Source of the DNA: Spirosoma validum
GTDB taxonomy: Bacteria; Bacteroidota; Bacteroidia; Cytophagales; Spirosomataceae
DNA length: 64,000 nt
NCBI RefSeq assembly: GCF_014699035.1
Contig: NZ_JACXAA010000001.1
Span: 248,001 to 312,000, forward strand
Direction: 5' to 3'
Position numbers and translations under genes: made by a program. The notes beneath the pieces were generated by a model that was given only the letters and a program-made list of their open reading frames with translations, made no database searches and was not told the DNA's origin. Shown here piece by piece: positions 1 to 9,270 of the stretch. Each line of letters begins with the position of its first letter. Positions within the stretch are counted from its first letter, which is position 1.

Positions 1-657
1 TGGTGCAGGCTCTGCGGACTTCGGTGTTTTGTCTGGAATACCAACGCCGGGCGTCGTACGAGGGGTATAGCGGGGCTGCTGTGTTTTCGGCTGAACCGGC
101 GCTGGAGCTTTGGGCGTACGCTGTGCATAAGTGTCTTTCTTACGAGGATTGATGATGTGTACGCCCCAGAAATTGAAGCAAACAACTTTACCCGTTTTCG
201 TTTGGTAGTCTTTACATTCAAATAAATCAAAAACTGTATAGCCAGGGTCAATACGGTCGAAATAAGCCGCGAAATCAACGCGCTCACCCGGTTGTACATT
301 CCGGCGCATTTCTGCCGGAATATTTTCCGTCCGAATCAGCTTGTACGACCGTTCGCCCTGATTTACATACAAGCGAGCAGTTGATTGAAAACCTATATTA
401 TTACCTGGTTCCTCTATACTACCGTTCCTTGGCATTGGAATTGGGAAAGGCCAGGATCGACCAGACGACCGCTGCTGAGGAGACTGAAACTTCATGTAGA
501 TAATTGTGTATTGGTCTGTCAATTCGACACGCTTGATAATCACGTCGGTGTCGTTCACATCGTCTACCCGTGGGCTTTCGGTGGTATACTGCACCTGCGC
601 GCGTAATCCCGATAGGGTCAGGAGCCAGATCAGACAGGGAAGTAATAGGCGGTTCAT
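1..657 (-). CDS. Secreted protein of unknown function, C-terminus beyond the window
   Basis: An open frame runs from an ATG at 657 to base 1 without a stop, giving 219 visible codons. The first 20 residues form a signal peptide (MNRLLL start, hydrophobic core, LRA before Q21), so the product is exported. The middle contains a segment ending in an FECKDYQTKTG/VVCFNFWGVH stretch with two cysteines, and the visible C-terminal part is rich in Pro, Thr and Lys and looks like a linker to something outside the window. I do not recognise the family. It lies downstream of the M43 protease operon but a 17-bp terminator hairpin separates the two, so it is probably transcribed on its own. The ATG was chosen because it directly opens the signal peptide. 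Confidence 0.75.
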   Translation of the reverse strand, partial: MNRLLLPCLIWLLTLSGLRAQVQYTTESPRVDDVNDTDVIIKRVELTDQYTIIYMKFQSPQQRSSGRSWPFPIPMPRNGSIEEPGNNIGFQSTARLYVNQGERSYKLIRTENIPAEMRRNVQPGERVDFAAYFDRIDPGYTVFDLFECKDYQTKTGKVVCFNFWGVHIINPRKKDTYAQRTPKAPAPVQPKTQQPRYTPRTTPGVGIPDKTPKSAEPAP

Positions 658-742
658 GGTCGTTGTTTACAAAAGATTATACACTATAAACGTTTGATGA
701 GACCCGCTAGTTTATGGTTTAATCGAATACGCTAAAAACAAA

Positions 743-784
743 AATGTCCTGAAGATTAGCCTAGCAACTAATCTTCAGGACATT
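743..784 (-). terminator. Rho-independent terminator of the SusCD/M43 protease operon
   Basis: A perfect 17-bp inverted repeat (743-759 and 768-784) with an 8-base loop lies 16 bases after the protease stop codon. On the minus strand the stem is followed by a T-rich run (TTTTTGTTTTT), the usual layout of an intrinsic terminator for the leftward operon. Confidence 0.85.
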
Positions 785-800
785 GTATAATTGGTTGTCT

Positions 801-3176
801 TTACTGCTTCACCACCCGTTTTCGAAATACCTGCTCACCGATTCGGATTTCTACGAAGTAAACCCCGGCGGGTGAGGATTTTAGGTCGAGCGGTTGCTGG
901 AAAAGATCCGCAGTTTTCTGGTGTTTCTGCTGAATCAGCTCAATGCCGTTTACGTTACGGACACCCAGCGTCAGTGCTCCCCGTTGCGAACCACTAAATG
1001 ACACCATCATCTGCCCATCGCTGGGGTTGGGCGTCACCTGTAAAGCCTGCTCCGCCAAGGGCGTTGTGGACGTAACAGTACCCGCCCGGACATTCACCGT
1101 CACAACTGCCGTTGTGCTGCATAAATCGAGCCCTGAACCGGCGACGGTATACGATGTGGTCTGGGTTGGCTGGACGACTACCTGTGCACCCAGAGTTGTA
1201 TTTAGTCCGGCACCGGCCCAGGTAAAGATACTTGCTCCTCTCGCGTTCAGGGTTACGGTCTGGCCCGGATCGATAAAGATAGCCGAAGAAGCCACCTGCA
1301 CCGACGCTTTTTGACCCACTCGGGCAGCTATGTTGTGCGCTACGTTTACGCCTAAGCTGTCGGCATACCGAAGCCAGTTGCCCTGTTGATTTTGCCGCCA
1401 GGATGTCGCCAGAAGCGATTCTCCATTGCGAGTCGTTACCAGCGCAACCGTATCGCCTGCTACGTAGGGTAACGTAATGCCGATGTGGAACGGTAGACTG
1501 TTGACCGGAATATTCCGATCGAAGGTAACGGTGGTCGCCCGATTGTTAGCGACGTCGTTAAGAATATCGCGTAGTGGAACGTCTTTCTGCGTTAGAATGG
1601 CCCCCGGTCCGTTCTGAAAACCCCGCCCATTCCATACCGTTACGGTCACTACCGCTTCCGTAGCCGTTCCTCTGGCGGCTTTCGCGACGCCAAACTTTAA
1701 TGAAGCCCCCGCTAAGTTCGTGTAGCCCAGCTTGTTTTGAAAAAATTCGGATACAGCCTGCGATCTACGACTGTTTTGCCCAGCCAGATAGCCCGTTCCA
1801 TTGGCTTCTCTAATTACGGTAGGCGTACCATTGAAGTTCGTCATATCACTACAGAGACCCGCATTGAGCACTTCAACGTAGGCAGTGCGTACCAAGGGGT
1901 CAGACTGGCCAATAGCATTCGAGGTAACTAGTGTGACTTTGAAGGTACCAGGCTGGCTATACGTAACCGTGGGGTTTTGTTCGGTTGATGTAGACGGTGT
2001 TCCGCCTTCGAATGTCCATTCCCATTTTGTTGGGAAACCGCCTGACAGGTCTGTGAATTTGATCTGACCGCCTAATAGTACCTGCTGGTTATCAGCCCGG
2101 AAATTGGATACAGGACGCGTTGCCACTACAGTTCCGCAAACATTGGATGTCAGCAAACTCACCCGTCGTGGGCTATTGTTCATGACTGCTCGAATCCGGT
2201 CTTTCTGATTAATGGTGAAGATATTCATGCAGGCATCGTTGGAATAATCCATGTAGTTCTGCACCATATTCGTTGATCCGCAACTAACTCGCCCAACCGG
2301 GCAGCCGCTGCTGGCCGAAGCCTGCGTAGGCGTATCCGAACAGAAATCATCACCACAGTTAGCATCTCCCCAAATATGCCGTAAACCCAGCCAGTGACCC
2401 GTTTCGTGCGTCAGTGTGCGCCCCAGATTATACGTATCACGCATGGTTGGAAAGCTCCCTTTCGATGCATTCCCAAACGAGCGATAATCAACGACAACAC
2501 CATCGGTGCTGGCAGGTCCATCCGATGGAATACCGGGTAAATTTGACTGACTCGGGAACTGGGCATAACCTAGCAATTGACCGCCACCCGCTAACTGCTC
2601 AGTCAGATCAACGACCCAAATGTTATAGTATTTATCGGGATTCCAGTACGTACTTGGCTTCAGTACACCTTCAATATTATCACGGTTCCAGTTGGCGCGG
2701 TTACCATTATAGCGATCAATTCCTGGTTCCGCCATAGCCTGGCCCTGGGGATTCACTACGGCAGCGCAAAATTCTATTTCGATATCGGCCCCGACCGGGT
2801 TTTCGTTGTAACCATTGCTTCCTGGTTTCCGGCGGTAATCCTCATTCAACGTAGCTAACTGCGACTGCACCTGCGCCTGGCTTAGATTCCGTCCTGAGCC
2901 AACAGCCTCACCATTGTGAACGACGTGGACAACTACGGGGATCGTAATGACCGTAGCGGCAAGCCGGCCCGATTGCATCTTCTTTTTTAGGTCGAATATC
3001 TTTAGTTGCAGGTCACGCTCAAAGTCATTCAGCGTACCTAACTGGGGATATTTAGCCCGCAGTAAGCTATCCATTTCCATCGTAGCACACTGCTCGGCCT
3101 TCCGAATGGGCGTCTGTGCATACACGGTTAGATGCAAAAAAGCACCCAGCAAAAAAATAAGTAATAATCGGTTCAT
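801..3176 (-). CDS. Secreted M43-family zinc metalloprotease with PKD domain and T9SS sorting domain
   Basis: Predicted 791-residue extracellular metalloprotease. The ATG at 3176 opens a signal peptide (MNRLLLIFLLGAF) and is preferred to an upstream in-frame start that would add 16 residues overlapping the previous gene. The zinc-binding metzincin motif HETGHWLGLRH is at about residues 257-267, followed by the Cys-rich GDANCGDDFCSDTP segment and a downstream Met (YMDYSND) typical of pappalysin-like M43 enzymes. A PKD-like domain follows at about 355-440. The last ~75 residues begin with PNPSDGQ and end in a basic RKRVVKQ tail, the pattern of a type A T9SS C-terminal domain, so the enzyme should leave through the type IX system and be cell-attached or released. 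It is the last gene of the SusC/SusD operon, 4 bases after the preceding lipoprotein gene, suggesting it releases peptides for the SusCD importer (inference). Confidence 0.9.
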   Translation of the reverse strand: MNRLLLIFLLGAFLHLTVYAQTPIRKAEQCATMEMDSLLRAKYPQLGTLNDFERDLQLKIFDLKKKMQSGRLAATVITIPVVVHVVHNGEAVGSGRNLSQAQVQSQLATLNEDYRRKPGSNGYNENPVGADIEIEFCAAVVNPQGQAMAEPGIDRYNGNRANWNRDNIEGVLKPSTYWNPDKYYNIWVVDLTEQLAGGGQLLGYAQFPSQSNLPGIPSDGPASTDGVVVDYRSFGNASKGSFPTMRDTYNLGRTLTHETGHWLGLRHIWGDANCGDDFCSDTPTQASASSGCPVGRVSCGSTNMVQNYMDYSNDACMNIFTINQKDRIRAVMNNSPRRVSLLTSNVCGTVVATRPVSNFRADNQQVLLGGQIKFTDLSGGFPTKWEWTFEGGTPSTSTEQNPTVTYSQPGTFKVTLVTSNAIGQSDPLVRTAYVEVLNAGLCSDMTNFNGTPTVIREANGTGYLAGQNSRRSQAVSEFFQNKLGYTNLAGASLKFGVAKAARGTATEAVVTVTVWNGRGFQNGPGAILTQKDVPLRDILNDVANNRATTVTFDRNIPVNSLPFHIGITLPYVAGDTVALVTTRNGESLLATSWRQNQQGNWLRYADSLGVNVAHNIAARVGQKASVQVASSAIFIDPGQTVTLNARGASIFTWAGAGLNTTLGAQVVVQPTQTTSYTVAGSGLDLCSTTAVVTVNVRAGTVTSTTPLAEQALQVTPNPSDGQMMVSFSGSQRGALTLGVRNVNGIELIQQKHQKTADLFQQPLDLKSSPAGVYFVEIRIGEQVFRKRVVKQ

Positions 3177-3180
3177 ATAC

Positions 3181-3669
3181 CTATTTGGTCGTAACAGAAT
3201 TAAACGTAAACCGATAGCTGGCATTGATATCTGGGAAATAATACTCCACTGTCAATACAGTGGCGGTAAGGTTCTTGATGATCCAGGGATATTTGCCGTT
3301 CAGTAAGGGGATATAAAAATCTAACGTAGCGTTAGCGTTGACGAGATCCCAGGTATCCGTCACATAAATATCCGGCGACTTTGGATAACAGATATTCGTT
3401 CCCTGACTGGCTTCGAACTTGTGCTCAGCATTCGCGTAGAATGTTAACAAATCATCTGCAATACAGGGGGTAAGCTGAGAGGCAGGAATCACACCCGATG
3501 ACTGGCCCTGATCGATAATAAAGACAGATACCATTCGCCAGGTTTTCTTTTCCGTACCCGTTAGCAATTGAGAATATGTTGATGGCTTAGGGTCAATTTT
3601 TTCAGAACATCCACTAATCAGCCAGCCAATCACACTTGGTATCAGCAGAAAACGTATGAGTTGTTTCAT
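3181..3669 (-). CDS. Small SPII lipoprotein of a SusCD operon, unknown function
   Basis: Predicted 162-residue lipoprotein. The N-terminus is a type II signal peptide with lipobox ISGC, so Cys21 would be lipidated and the protein anchored to a membrane, probably the outer one. The mature part carries the Bacteroidota-style KIDPKPSTYSQLLTGTEKKTWRMVS opening (a lipocalin-like start), two later cysteines that might form a disulfide, and alternating beta-like sequence to the end. This resembles small lipocalin-like accessory lipoproteins seen beside SusCD pairs, but I would not name a family with certainty. It sits 13 bases after the upstream lipoprotein gene and 4 bases before the protease gene, so it is clearly in the same operon. 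Confidence 0.75.
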   Translation of the reverse strand: MKQLIRFLLIPSVIGWLISGCSEKIDPKPSTYSQLLTGTEKKTWRMVSVFIIDQGQSSGVIPASQLTPCIADDLLTFYANAEHKFEASQGTNICYPKSPDIYVTDTWDLVNANATLDFYIPLLNGKYPWIIKNLTATVLTVEYYFPDINASYRFTFNSVTTK

Positions 3670-3682
3670 GAGTCAAAGACGC

Positions 3683-4564
3683 TTATTGAGGAGTGTAAGT
3701 CTGCGTAAATAAAAGTGTGGTATCCCGATATGTGGTAACGGTATCACGAACCATCTGAATCCGAACTTTAGCCTGAAGGTTCAGGGTAATCTGGCGATTG
3801 CGGGGGTTCCAGGCACCCGTGCCACTGAGCGAACCGTTCGACCCCAGGTCGGCATTTGTCTGGGTGGGAATCGTGAGCGAATTGTCGCCGTTATCAATAA
3901 AGGTCAGGGTCGGCTTTTCAGCGTTAAACCCAAACAAGGTACTGTTGCCAACCACCACAAAATTTGACAAACCGATATTCCAGTTACTGAGTAGATAGCT
4001 CTTACAATCGCTACTCGTAATCTGAGGATCTGAAGCTGTATAGGTTTGGGTTCCCACGCGACCGCTCCCCGTATAATTCCCTCCCAAGAGGCAATCATCC
4101 TGAATAGTCAGCGTCAGGCTTTTCCCGATAACATTATCCTTGCCAAAACCTACCTGCAGGTTGCTGGGCTGAACCCCCGTTAGCGTGAACGTCAGCGTTT
4201 GTGAGTCCAGGATATTATTGGCATTGTTGATAAGCTGGACAGAAATCGCGCCCGTGCTTTTCTTAGCTGGAATTACCACTGTTCCTTTCGTACCGACAAT
4301 TGTATATTCTTTTCCTTCGCGCGCCGACCCAGTTATTGTATAGGTAATTGTGATGGGCTGATCCAACTGCGGTCCAACATTATGTACTTCGACAGCGATC
4401 GGCTTACTATAACTTTCTTTGTAGGCCAACGTAGTATCCGTAAAACGCACGAAATAGGGTCCTTCAAACGTACGGGTCATGTCGGTCTGTTCGCAGGCAA
4501 ACACTACCATTACCAGCAGAAAACCCAGTACCGTATAGGTACGCACTTTATATCGTCTGATCAT
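3683..4564 (-). CDS. SusCD-operon lipoprotein with Calx-beta/DUF4843-like region
   Basis: Predicted 293-residue SPII lipoprotein. The start at 4564 (MIRRYKVRTYTVLG) gives a normal signal peptide with lipobox VFAC; an ATG at 4582, six codons earlier, is also possible without overlapping the SusD stop. After the lipobox come a segment with FVRFTDTTLAYKESYSKPI and the pattern ITYTITGSAREGKEYTI, which resembles DUF4843 or Calx-beta domains that follow SusD genes in many Bacteroidota operons. The C-terminal half (from about residue 150) is a separate beta-rich region beginning DDCLLGGNYTGSG with a second cysteine in SSDCKSYLL. The likely role is a surface lipoprotein that helps bind the imported substrate; this is inferred from position and is not shown by a catalytic motif. 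Confidence 0.7.
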   Translation of the reverse strand: MIRRYKVRTYTVLGFLLVMVVFACEQTDMTRTFEGPYFVRFTDTTLAYKESYSKPIAVEVHNVGPQLDQPITITYTITGSAREGKEYTIVGTKGTVVIPAKKSTGAISVQLINNANNILDSQTLTFTLTGVQPSNLQVGFGKDNVIGKSLTLTIQDDCLLGGNYTGSGRVGTQTYTASDPQITSSDCKSYLLSNWNIGLSNFVVVGNSTLFGFNAEKPTLTFIDNGDNSLTIPTQTNADLGSNGSLSGTGAWNPRNRQITLNLQAKVRIQMVRDTVTTYRDTTLLFTQTYTPQ

Positions 4565-4584
4565 TGTTGCAACTCGTTCCATAA

Positions 4585-5931
4585 TTAATACCCTGGATTC
4601 TGGGCACCTTGTAAAGCTGGATTCCGTAAAGTTTCTGACTGAGGAATGGGCCATAATTCATACCGGCTATTCCAGTTAGGGGAGAAAGCTGACATTACCG
4701 CCTGCGCCCGTCCGGTTCTGACTAAATCATACCAGCGATGTCCTTCAAACGCCAGCTCATACTGACGTTCCCGCTCAATAGCCAGCAAAATATCTGCCTG
4801 ACTTCCAACGGCCAAAGCAACCCCTTTTGCCCGCGTTCGTAATACGTTAACATCCGCTACGGCTCCGCTTGTACCGGACAATTTACCCTGTTGCGCCCGG
4901 GCCTCCGCCCGAATCAGATACATTTCAGCCAACCTGAACACAACAATATTCGCATTTCCTGCGATGGCAGTGCCGTATTTCTGAACGGTCCAGCCATTAT
5001 CGCTTCCCTTTTGTTGAGCAAAATCGAATTTAGCGGTAGCCGCACGTGTACCCGATTCTGTTGAGTTAAGAGCAATTATCAGTTGATCAGAAGGAATAAC
5101 CTCCCGACGACTGACAAACAAATTGTTTAGCGTTGCCGGGTCATCGCTCTGGGTATAGCCCACTTCAAAAATAGATTCTGCCGTAAAGTTCTGATTAACA
5201 ATGGTATTAAAATCAGGAACGATCGTAAACTTAGCCGAACTAATGACTGTTGTGGCGTTCGTTTCGGCCTGCACCCAGTTTTTCTGATACAAATAAAACC
5301 GGGCTAAAGCTGCCTGCACCACTCGCTTTGAGACATACGCTGCCCCCGTCGATGAATCGTCGGGCAAGTCGGCCAAAGCCGCTGTATAATCGGCCAGAAC
5401 AGCCGTCAGGACCGTTGCTTTAGCTGTTCGCGGAATATTTCGGTTGGTAGCCTGATCGGTATTGGTCGCCAGTGGAATATCACCGAACGTATACACGCCG
5501 TAAAAATTTGCCAGCCCTCGCAGAAAACGAGCTTCCGCAATTAACTGCTTTCGGCTATCCTCGGTTACACCACTAACGGTCGGCAATTTCTCCAGAATGA
5601 AGTTGGCCACGTAGATCGTCCGGTACACAGACGCCCAGAAGTCCTGTACATCCGAATTGGTGGACGTGATCTGTTTGGTACCAAACTCCTGATACGAGGC
5701 AAACGTACCATTATGCTTGATGTTGTCTGCTGTAAAATCACCTGCAATGACGATATCCGAGGTCAGACTCCGGAAAGCATTGTATAAACCGATACGTACC
5801 AATGGCACGTCGGCGGCCCGCGTTAACGTAATTTCGTCAATTTGCAGATCGTAGGATTTAGGTTCCAGTACATCCTGACAGGACGTAAGTAAACCGAACA
5901 GTAGTATAAAAAGTAGGCTATGAGACTTCAT
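4585..5931 (-). CDS. SusD/RagB-family outer-membrane lipoprotein (operon 1)
   Basis: Predicted 448-residue SusD homologue, the surface lid and substrate-binding partner of the SusC channel encoded just upstream. The ATG at 5931 opens a type II signal peptide with lipobox LTSC followed by QDVLEPKS. Family features visible are the TPR-like helices (ARFLRGLANFYGVYTFGDIPL, then KRVVQAALARFYLYQKNWVQAE), and the C-terminal signature VFRLAEMYLIRAEARAQQGKL, RERQYELAFEGHRWYDLVRTG and the LWPIPQSE ending. Length is usual for the shorter RagB/SusD class. It lies 50 bases downstream of susC and is followed directly by two lipoprotein genes and the M43 protease, so a role in peptide capture comparable to RagB is a reasonable inference. 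Confidence 0.93.
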   Translation of the reverse strand: MKSHSLLFILLFGLLTSCQDVLEPKSYDLQIDEITLTRAADVPLVRIGLYNAFRSLTSDIVIAGDFTADNIKHNGTFASYQEFGTKQITSTNSDVQDFWASVYRTIYVANFILEKLPTVSGVTEDSRKQLIAEARFLRGLANFYGVYTFGDIPLATNTDQATNRNIPRTAKATVLTAVLADYTAALADLPDDSSTGAAYVSKRVVQAALARFYLYQKNWVQAETNATTVISSAKFTIVPDFNTIVNQNFTAESIFEVGYTQSDDPATLNNLFVSRREVIPSDQLIIALNSTESGTRAATAKFDFAQQKGSDNGWTVQKYGTAIAGNANIVVFRLAEMYLIRAEARAQQGKLSGTSGAVADVNVLRTRAKGVALAVGSQADILLAIERERQYELAFEGHRWYDLVRTGRAQAVMSAFSPNWNSRYELWPIPQSETLRNPALQGAQNPGY

Positions 5932-5981
5932 GGTAGCTAGAAAGTGTACTTTCCGAATATGAATGATTGAGACGTAGCCCA

Positions 5982-8900
5982 TTAAAACGTTACGGTCAGA
6001 CCAGCCATCATATTTTTCACCTGCGGTAACGTGTTGAAATCGATTCCCTGAGCGGTTGTTGATCCATCCAACGTACTGACTTCAGGGTCAGGACCTGAAT
6101 AGTTTGTTAACGTCCATATATTGGTAGCTGAAGCATATAGTCTCACATTCGACAGTTTGACACGACTTACCCAGGTCTTAGGTAAATTATACCCCAGCGT
6201 AACATTTTTTAATCGTAAGTAGGAGCCGTCTTCGATAAATCGACTACTTAGATAGTTATTATAGGTGTTTTGATAAATGTAACGTGGTACATTGGTTATA
6301 TCTCCCTCTTTTTGCCATCGCTTTAACGCATCAACACTCTGATTTTCCTGAATCGAAGATCCCGCATTAACTGATCCCTGCTTTGTGAGATTCAATACGC
6401 GATTGCCGTATGAAAATTGGAAGAATACCCGGAGGTCGAATCCTTTGTAAGACAGACTATTCGTAAAGCCCCCGAAGAATTTCGGTTGTGCATTCCCAAT
6501 CACTTGTCCGTCATCCGGAGTAATACGCCCATCGCCATTTTTATCTTCGTAGATAGCGTTTCCATTGGCAGGATCAACACCCAGAAATTTTAATCCCCAA
6601 AACGTACCTAGCGGTTGCCCTGGTAAAACCACATTCGTGCCTGCAACACCACTTGCCTGATAGCCTCTGTATAAGGGTTCACTGGTAGCCAATTCAACTA
6701 CTTTGTTTCGGTTGAGCGATACGTTTATGTCTGTATTCCAGCGAATACCATTAGTATTTATGTTCACCGTCGAAACCGTCAACTCCAGTCCCCGATTGCT
6801 AATTTTACCGATGTTACCCTGCACGCTGGCAAAACCAGAGGTCAGCGGAATGGGTTGAGCAAATAGTAATTGATCCGTCAGATTGTCATACGCGTCAACC
6901 GTTACGTTCAATCGGCCATCGAAAAAAGAAGCATCCAGCCCGATATTGGCTTCACGCGTGCGTTCCCATTGCAGATTTGGGTTAGCCAGACGAGCGGGCC
7001 CCAAGCCCGACGACCCGCTGTATGTAGCTGCCGCCCAGGTTCCCAGGAATAAAAAATCACCAATCTGTTCATTGCCCGTGAATCCGTAACTGGCCCGTAA
7101 CTTAATATCACTCAAAAAGCCGTAGTTCTTCATGAACTCTTCTTCCGAAAGCCGCCAGGCGATTGATCCTGACGGAAAGAAACCAAACTGACGATCTGGC
7201 CCAAATCGCGACGATCCATCATACCGAGCCGTTACCTGCGCAAGATATTTGTCTTTATAATCATATTTTGCTTCACCAAATCCGGAAAAAAGACCGCTGT
7301 AAACCAGTCTGGAACTTCCATTATCCGTTACGCCCGCAGACGTAATGTATGTAAAGTCATTACTCGGAAAAAATTTGCCGTTAACGGAACTGGTGCGGTT
7401 TGTCCGTTTAATAATTTCTACTCCTCCCAAGAGGTTCAATCGATGTTTTTCGGCAATCAGTGTGTTATAGGTTAGCGTGTTCGTACTCGTAAACGTAGCG
7501 GCTAGATTCGTATTAAATTCGCCGTAACCTTGCTGACCGAGACTTGTCGTATAACCGCCCGTTGCGGTTGAGGTAGGGAAATAAACATCCTCTATGATGC
7601 TGTTATAATCCACACTGGCTTTGGAGCGAAAACGCAGGTTTGGGAGAAATTCATATTGAGCGTAGACACCACCCAGCATTTTTGTGGTCAGTACATTTTG
7701 TCGGGGCTGCGTTGCTTCGGCAACAGGGTTGAAATTTGGAAAACCTGGATAGTTAGCGTCTCCAGGAACATACAATTTACCCTGTTCATTATAAGGAGCA
7801 TAATAGGGTAAGCTTCGGGTAGCCCCTGAATACACACCATCCAGAAAATTATCGCCGGCGACTCGTCTGTTAAGCGCCCGTGCGGCTGTTATATTCGCAC
7901 CGAACGACAATTTCGGAGTCGCATTATGGTCAACGGTCATTGTCCCGCTGATTCGATTGAACTGGTTATTGATCAAAACCCCTTCTTCATCCCGGTAATT
8001 GCCACTTAGGTAAAACCGGGTGCGCTCGTTACCACCCTGAGTCGAAATCTGATACTGCTGATAGACTCCTTTGCGCAGAATCATGTCCAGCCAGTTGGTG
8101 CTTATGCCATCGGTAACGCCTTTGATTAAACCTAACTTATCTGGGTCCTGACCGGCATTGGTAACGGCTTCACGCTGCAAATCCAGCAATTGTGAGGAGT
8201 TTAATAAGTTGGGACGCTTAACCACATCCGTCAAGCCCCGTTGAACATCAGCCGTAATTATTGTTTTCTGATTGGCTTTCCCTCGTTTTGTCGTAATAAG
8301 CACTACGCCATTAGCCGCCCGGGACCCATAGATTGCCTTAGCAGAAGCATCCTTCAGGACTTGAATAGACTCAATATCATTGGGATTAAGCAATGACAAT
8401 GCGTTGTCGGTCTGGCCGCCATAATTATCCGTTGACGATAAAGCTCCATTCTGGACCTGCACACCATCAATAATATACAAAGGACGATTGGACGCAGAAA
8501 TGGATGTATTACCCCGTATTCGCACACTCAGACCACCACCTGGTGTTCCCGACGATTGAGTAACCAGTACCCCGGCAGCTTGGCCTTGTAATGCCTGATC
8601 TACACCTGTGACTGGAATGTCCTTGAACTTTTCAGCTGAGACGGTAGCAATCGAACCCGTAATATCTTTGCGCTGCGTGGTATTATACCCCGTTACAACA
8701 ACCTGAGTCAATTCATTGATCGACTCCTGCATTTGAATGTTGACAACCGTACGGTTACCCACCGTTACGTTCTGCGTTACCAGACCAATAGAGGTAAGAA
8801 TCAGAACAGCATTTCCATCGGGAATGGCAATGCTATAGTTTCCATTCGCGTCGGTACTAACACCGTTGGTAGTGCCCCGAACGACAATATTAACGCCAGG

Positions 8901-9023
8901 AATAGGTTGCCCATCCTGCGCCGAAATAACTCTGCCTGATATACGCAATCCTTGGGCTATTAGCCAACCGGGTAGAATAGCCAGCAGCGCAGACCAGAGA
9001 AATAGACCGTAAAATTTTCTCAT
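5982..9023 (-). CDS. SusC/RagA-family TonB-dependent outer-membrane channel (operon 1)
   Basis: Predicted 1013-residue TonB-dependent transporter. The ATG at 9023 opens a signal peptide (MRKFYGLFLWSALLAIL); 16 extra residues from an upstream start were rejected. The order is the SusC standard: an N-terminal carboxypeptidase-regulatory-like domain (GRVISAQDGQPIPGVNIVV) at about 25-105, the linker QVVVTGYNTTQRKDITGSI, a plug domain with SGTPGGGLSVRIRGNTSI and NDIESIQVLKDASAKAIYG, and a long beta barrel ending in Phe (AGLTVTF), the terminal residue recognised by the BAM machinery. It is the first gene of a five-gene operon with SusD, two lipoproteins and a secreted protease. RagAB, a known peptide importer, belongs to the same family; transport of oligopeptides here is inference. 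Confidence 0.95.
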   Translation of the reverse strand: MRKFYGLFLWSALLAILPGWLIAQGLRISGRVISAQDGQPIPGVNIVVRGTTNGVSTDANGNYSIAIPDGNAVLILTSIGLVTQNVTVGNRTVVNIQMQESINELTQVVVTGYNTTQRKDITGSIATVSAEKFKDIPVTGVDQALQGQAAGVLVTQSSGTPGGGLSVRIRGNTSISASNRPLYIIDGVQVQNGALSSTDNYGGQTDNALSLLNPNDIESIQVLKDASAKAIYGSRAANGVVLITTKRGKANQKTIITADVQRGLTDVVKRPNLLNSSQLLDLQREAVTNAGQDPDKLGLIKGVTDGISTNWLDMILRKGVYQQYQISTQGGNERTRFYLSGNYRDEEGVLINNQFNRISGTMTVDHNATPKLSFGANITAARALNRRVAGDNFLDGVYSGATRSLPYYAPYNEQGKLYVPGDANYPGFPNFNPVAEATQPRQNVLTTKMLGGVYAQYEFLPNLRFRSKASVDYNSIIEDVYFPTSTATGGYTTSLGQQGYGEFNTNLAATFTSTNTLTYNTLIAEKHRLNLLGGVEIIKRTNRTSSVNGKFFPSNDFTYITSAGVTDNGSSRLVYSGLFSGFGEAKYDYKDKYLAQVTARYDGSSRFGPDRQFGFFPSGSIAWRLSEEEFMKNYGFLSDIKLRASYGFTGNEQIGDFLFLGTWAAATYSGSSGLGPARLANPNLQWERTREANIGLDASFFDGRLNVTVDAYDNLTDQLLFAQPIPLTSGFASVQGNIGKISNRGLELTVSTVNINTNGIRWNTDINVSLNRNKVVELATSEPLYRGYQASGVAGTNVVLPGQPLGTFWGLKFLGVDPANGNAIYEDKNGDGRITPDDGQVIGNAQPKFFGGFTNSLSYKGFDLRVFFQFSYGNRVLNLTKQGSVNAGSSIQENQSVDALKRWQKEGDITNVPRYIYQNTYNNYLSSRFIEDGSYLRLKNVTLGYNLPKTWVSRVKLSNVRLYASATNIWTLTNYSGPDPEVSTLDGSTTAQGIDFNTLPQVKNMMAGLTVTF

Positions 9024-9108
9024 GTATAGATTATATGCCAGATAATTTTCTTTAGTGTTAATATAGCGCAATAAGCTATGGAAAAAAGCTTAGCAAGCTA
9101 CGTATTTT

Positions 9109-9140
9109 TAAACGTAAAATTCCTTGTTACCGTATACAAT
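9109..9140 (-). promoter_or_regulatory. Possible Bacteroidota-type promoter of operon 1
   Basis: On the minus strand an ATTG (9137-9140) is followed after 20 bases by TACGTTTA (9109-9116), close to the TTTG / TAnnTTTG consensus, about 86 bases upstream of the susC start. The -7 box is imperfect in its last base, so this is weaker than the promoters of operons 2 and 3. Confidence 0.35.
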
Positions 9141-9200
9141 TAATCAGAGGAAATCGTGGCAATAAACAGATTAAATTTAGCATGAAACTAACATCATGTG

Positions 9201-9244
9201 AACAAAAAGAGGCTCTTCACTTTGTCGAAGAGCCTCTTTTTGTT
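9201..9244 (-). terminator. Terminator of SusCD operon 2
   Basis: A perfect 18-bp inverted repeat (9201-9218 and 9227-9244) with an 8-base loop lies 26 bases after the SusD stop. The outer stem is A/T-rich (A5 against T5), so it can terminate transcription from either side. It isolates operon 2 from the promoter region of operon 1. Confidence 0.88.
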
Positions 9245-9270
9245 CGTTGGTCTATGTTGGCCGGGTTGAC

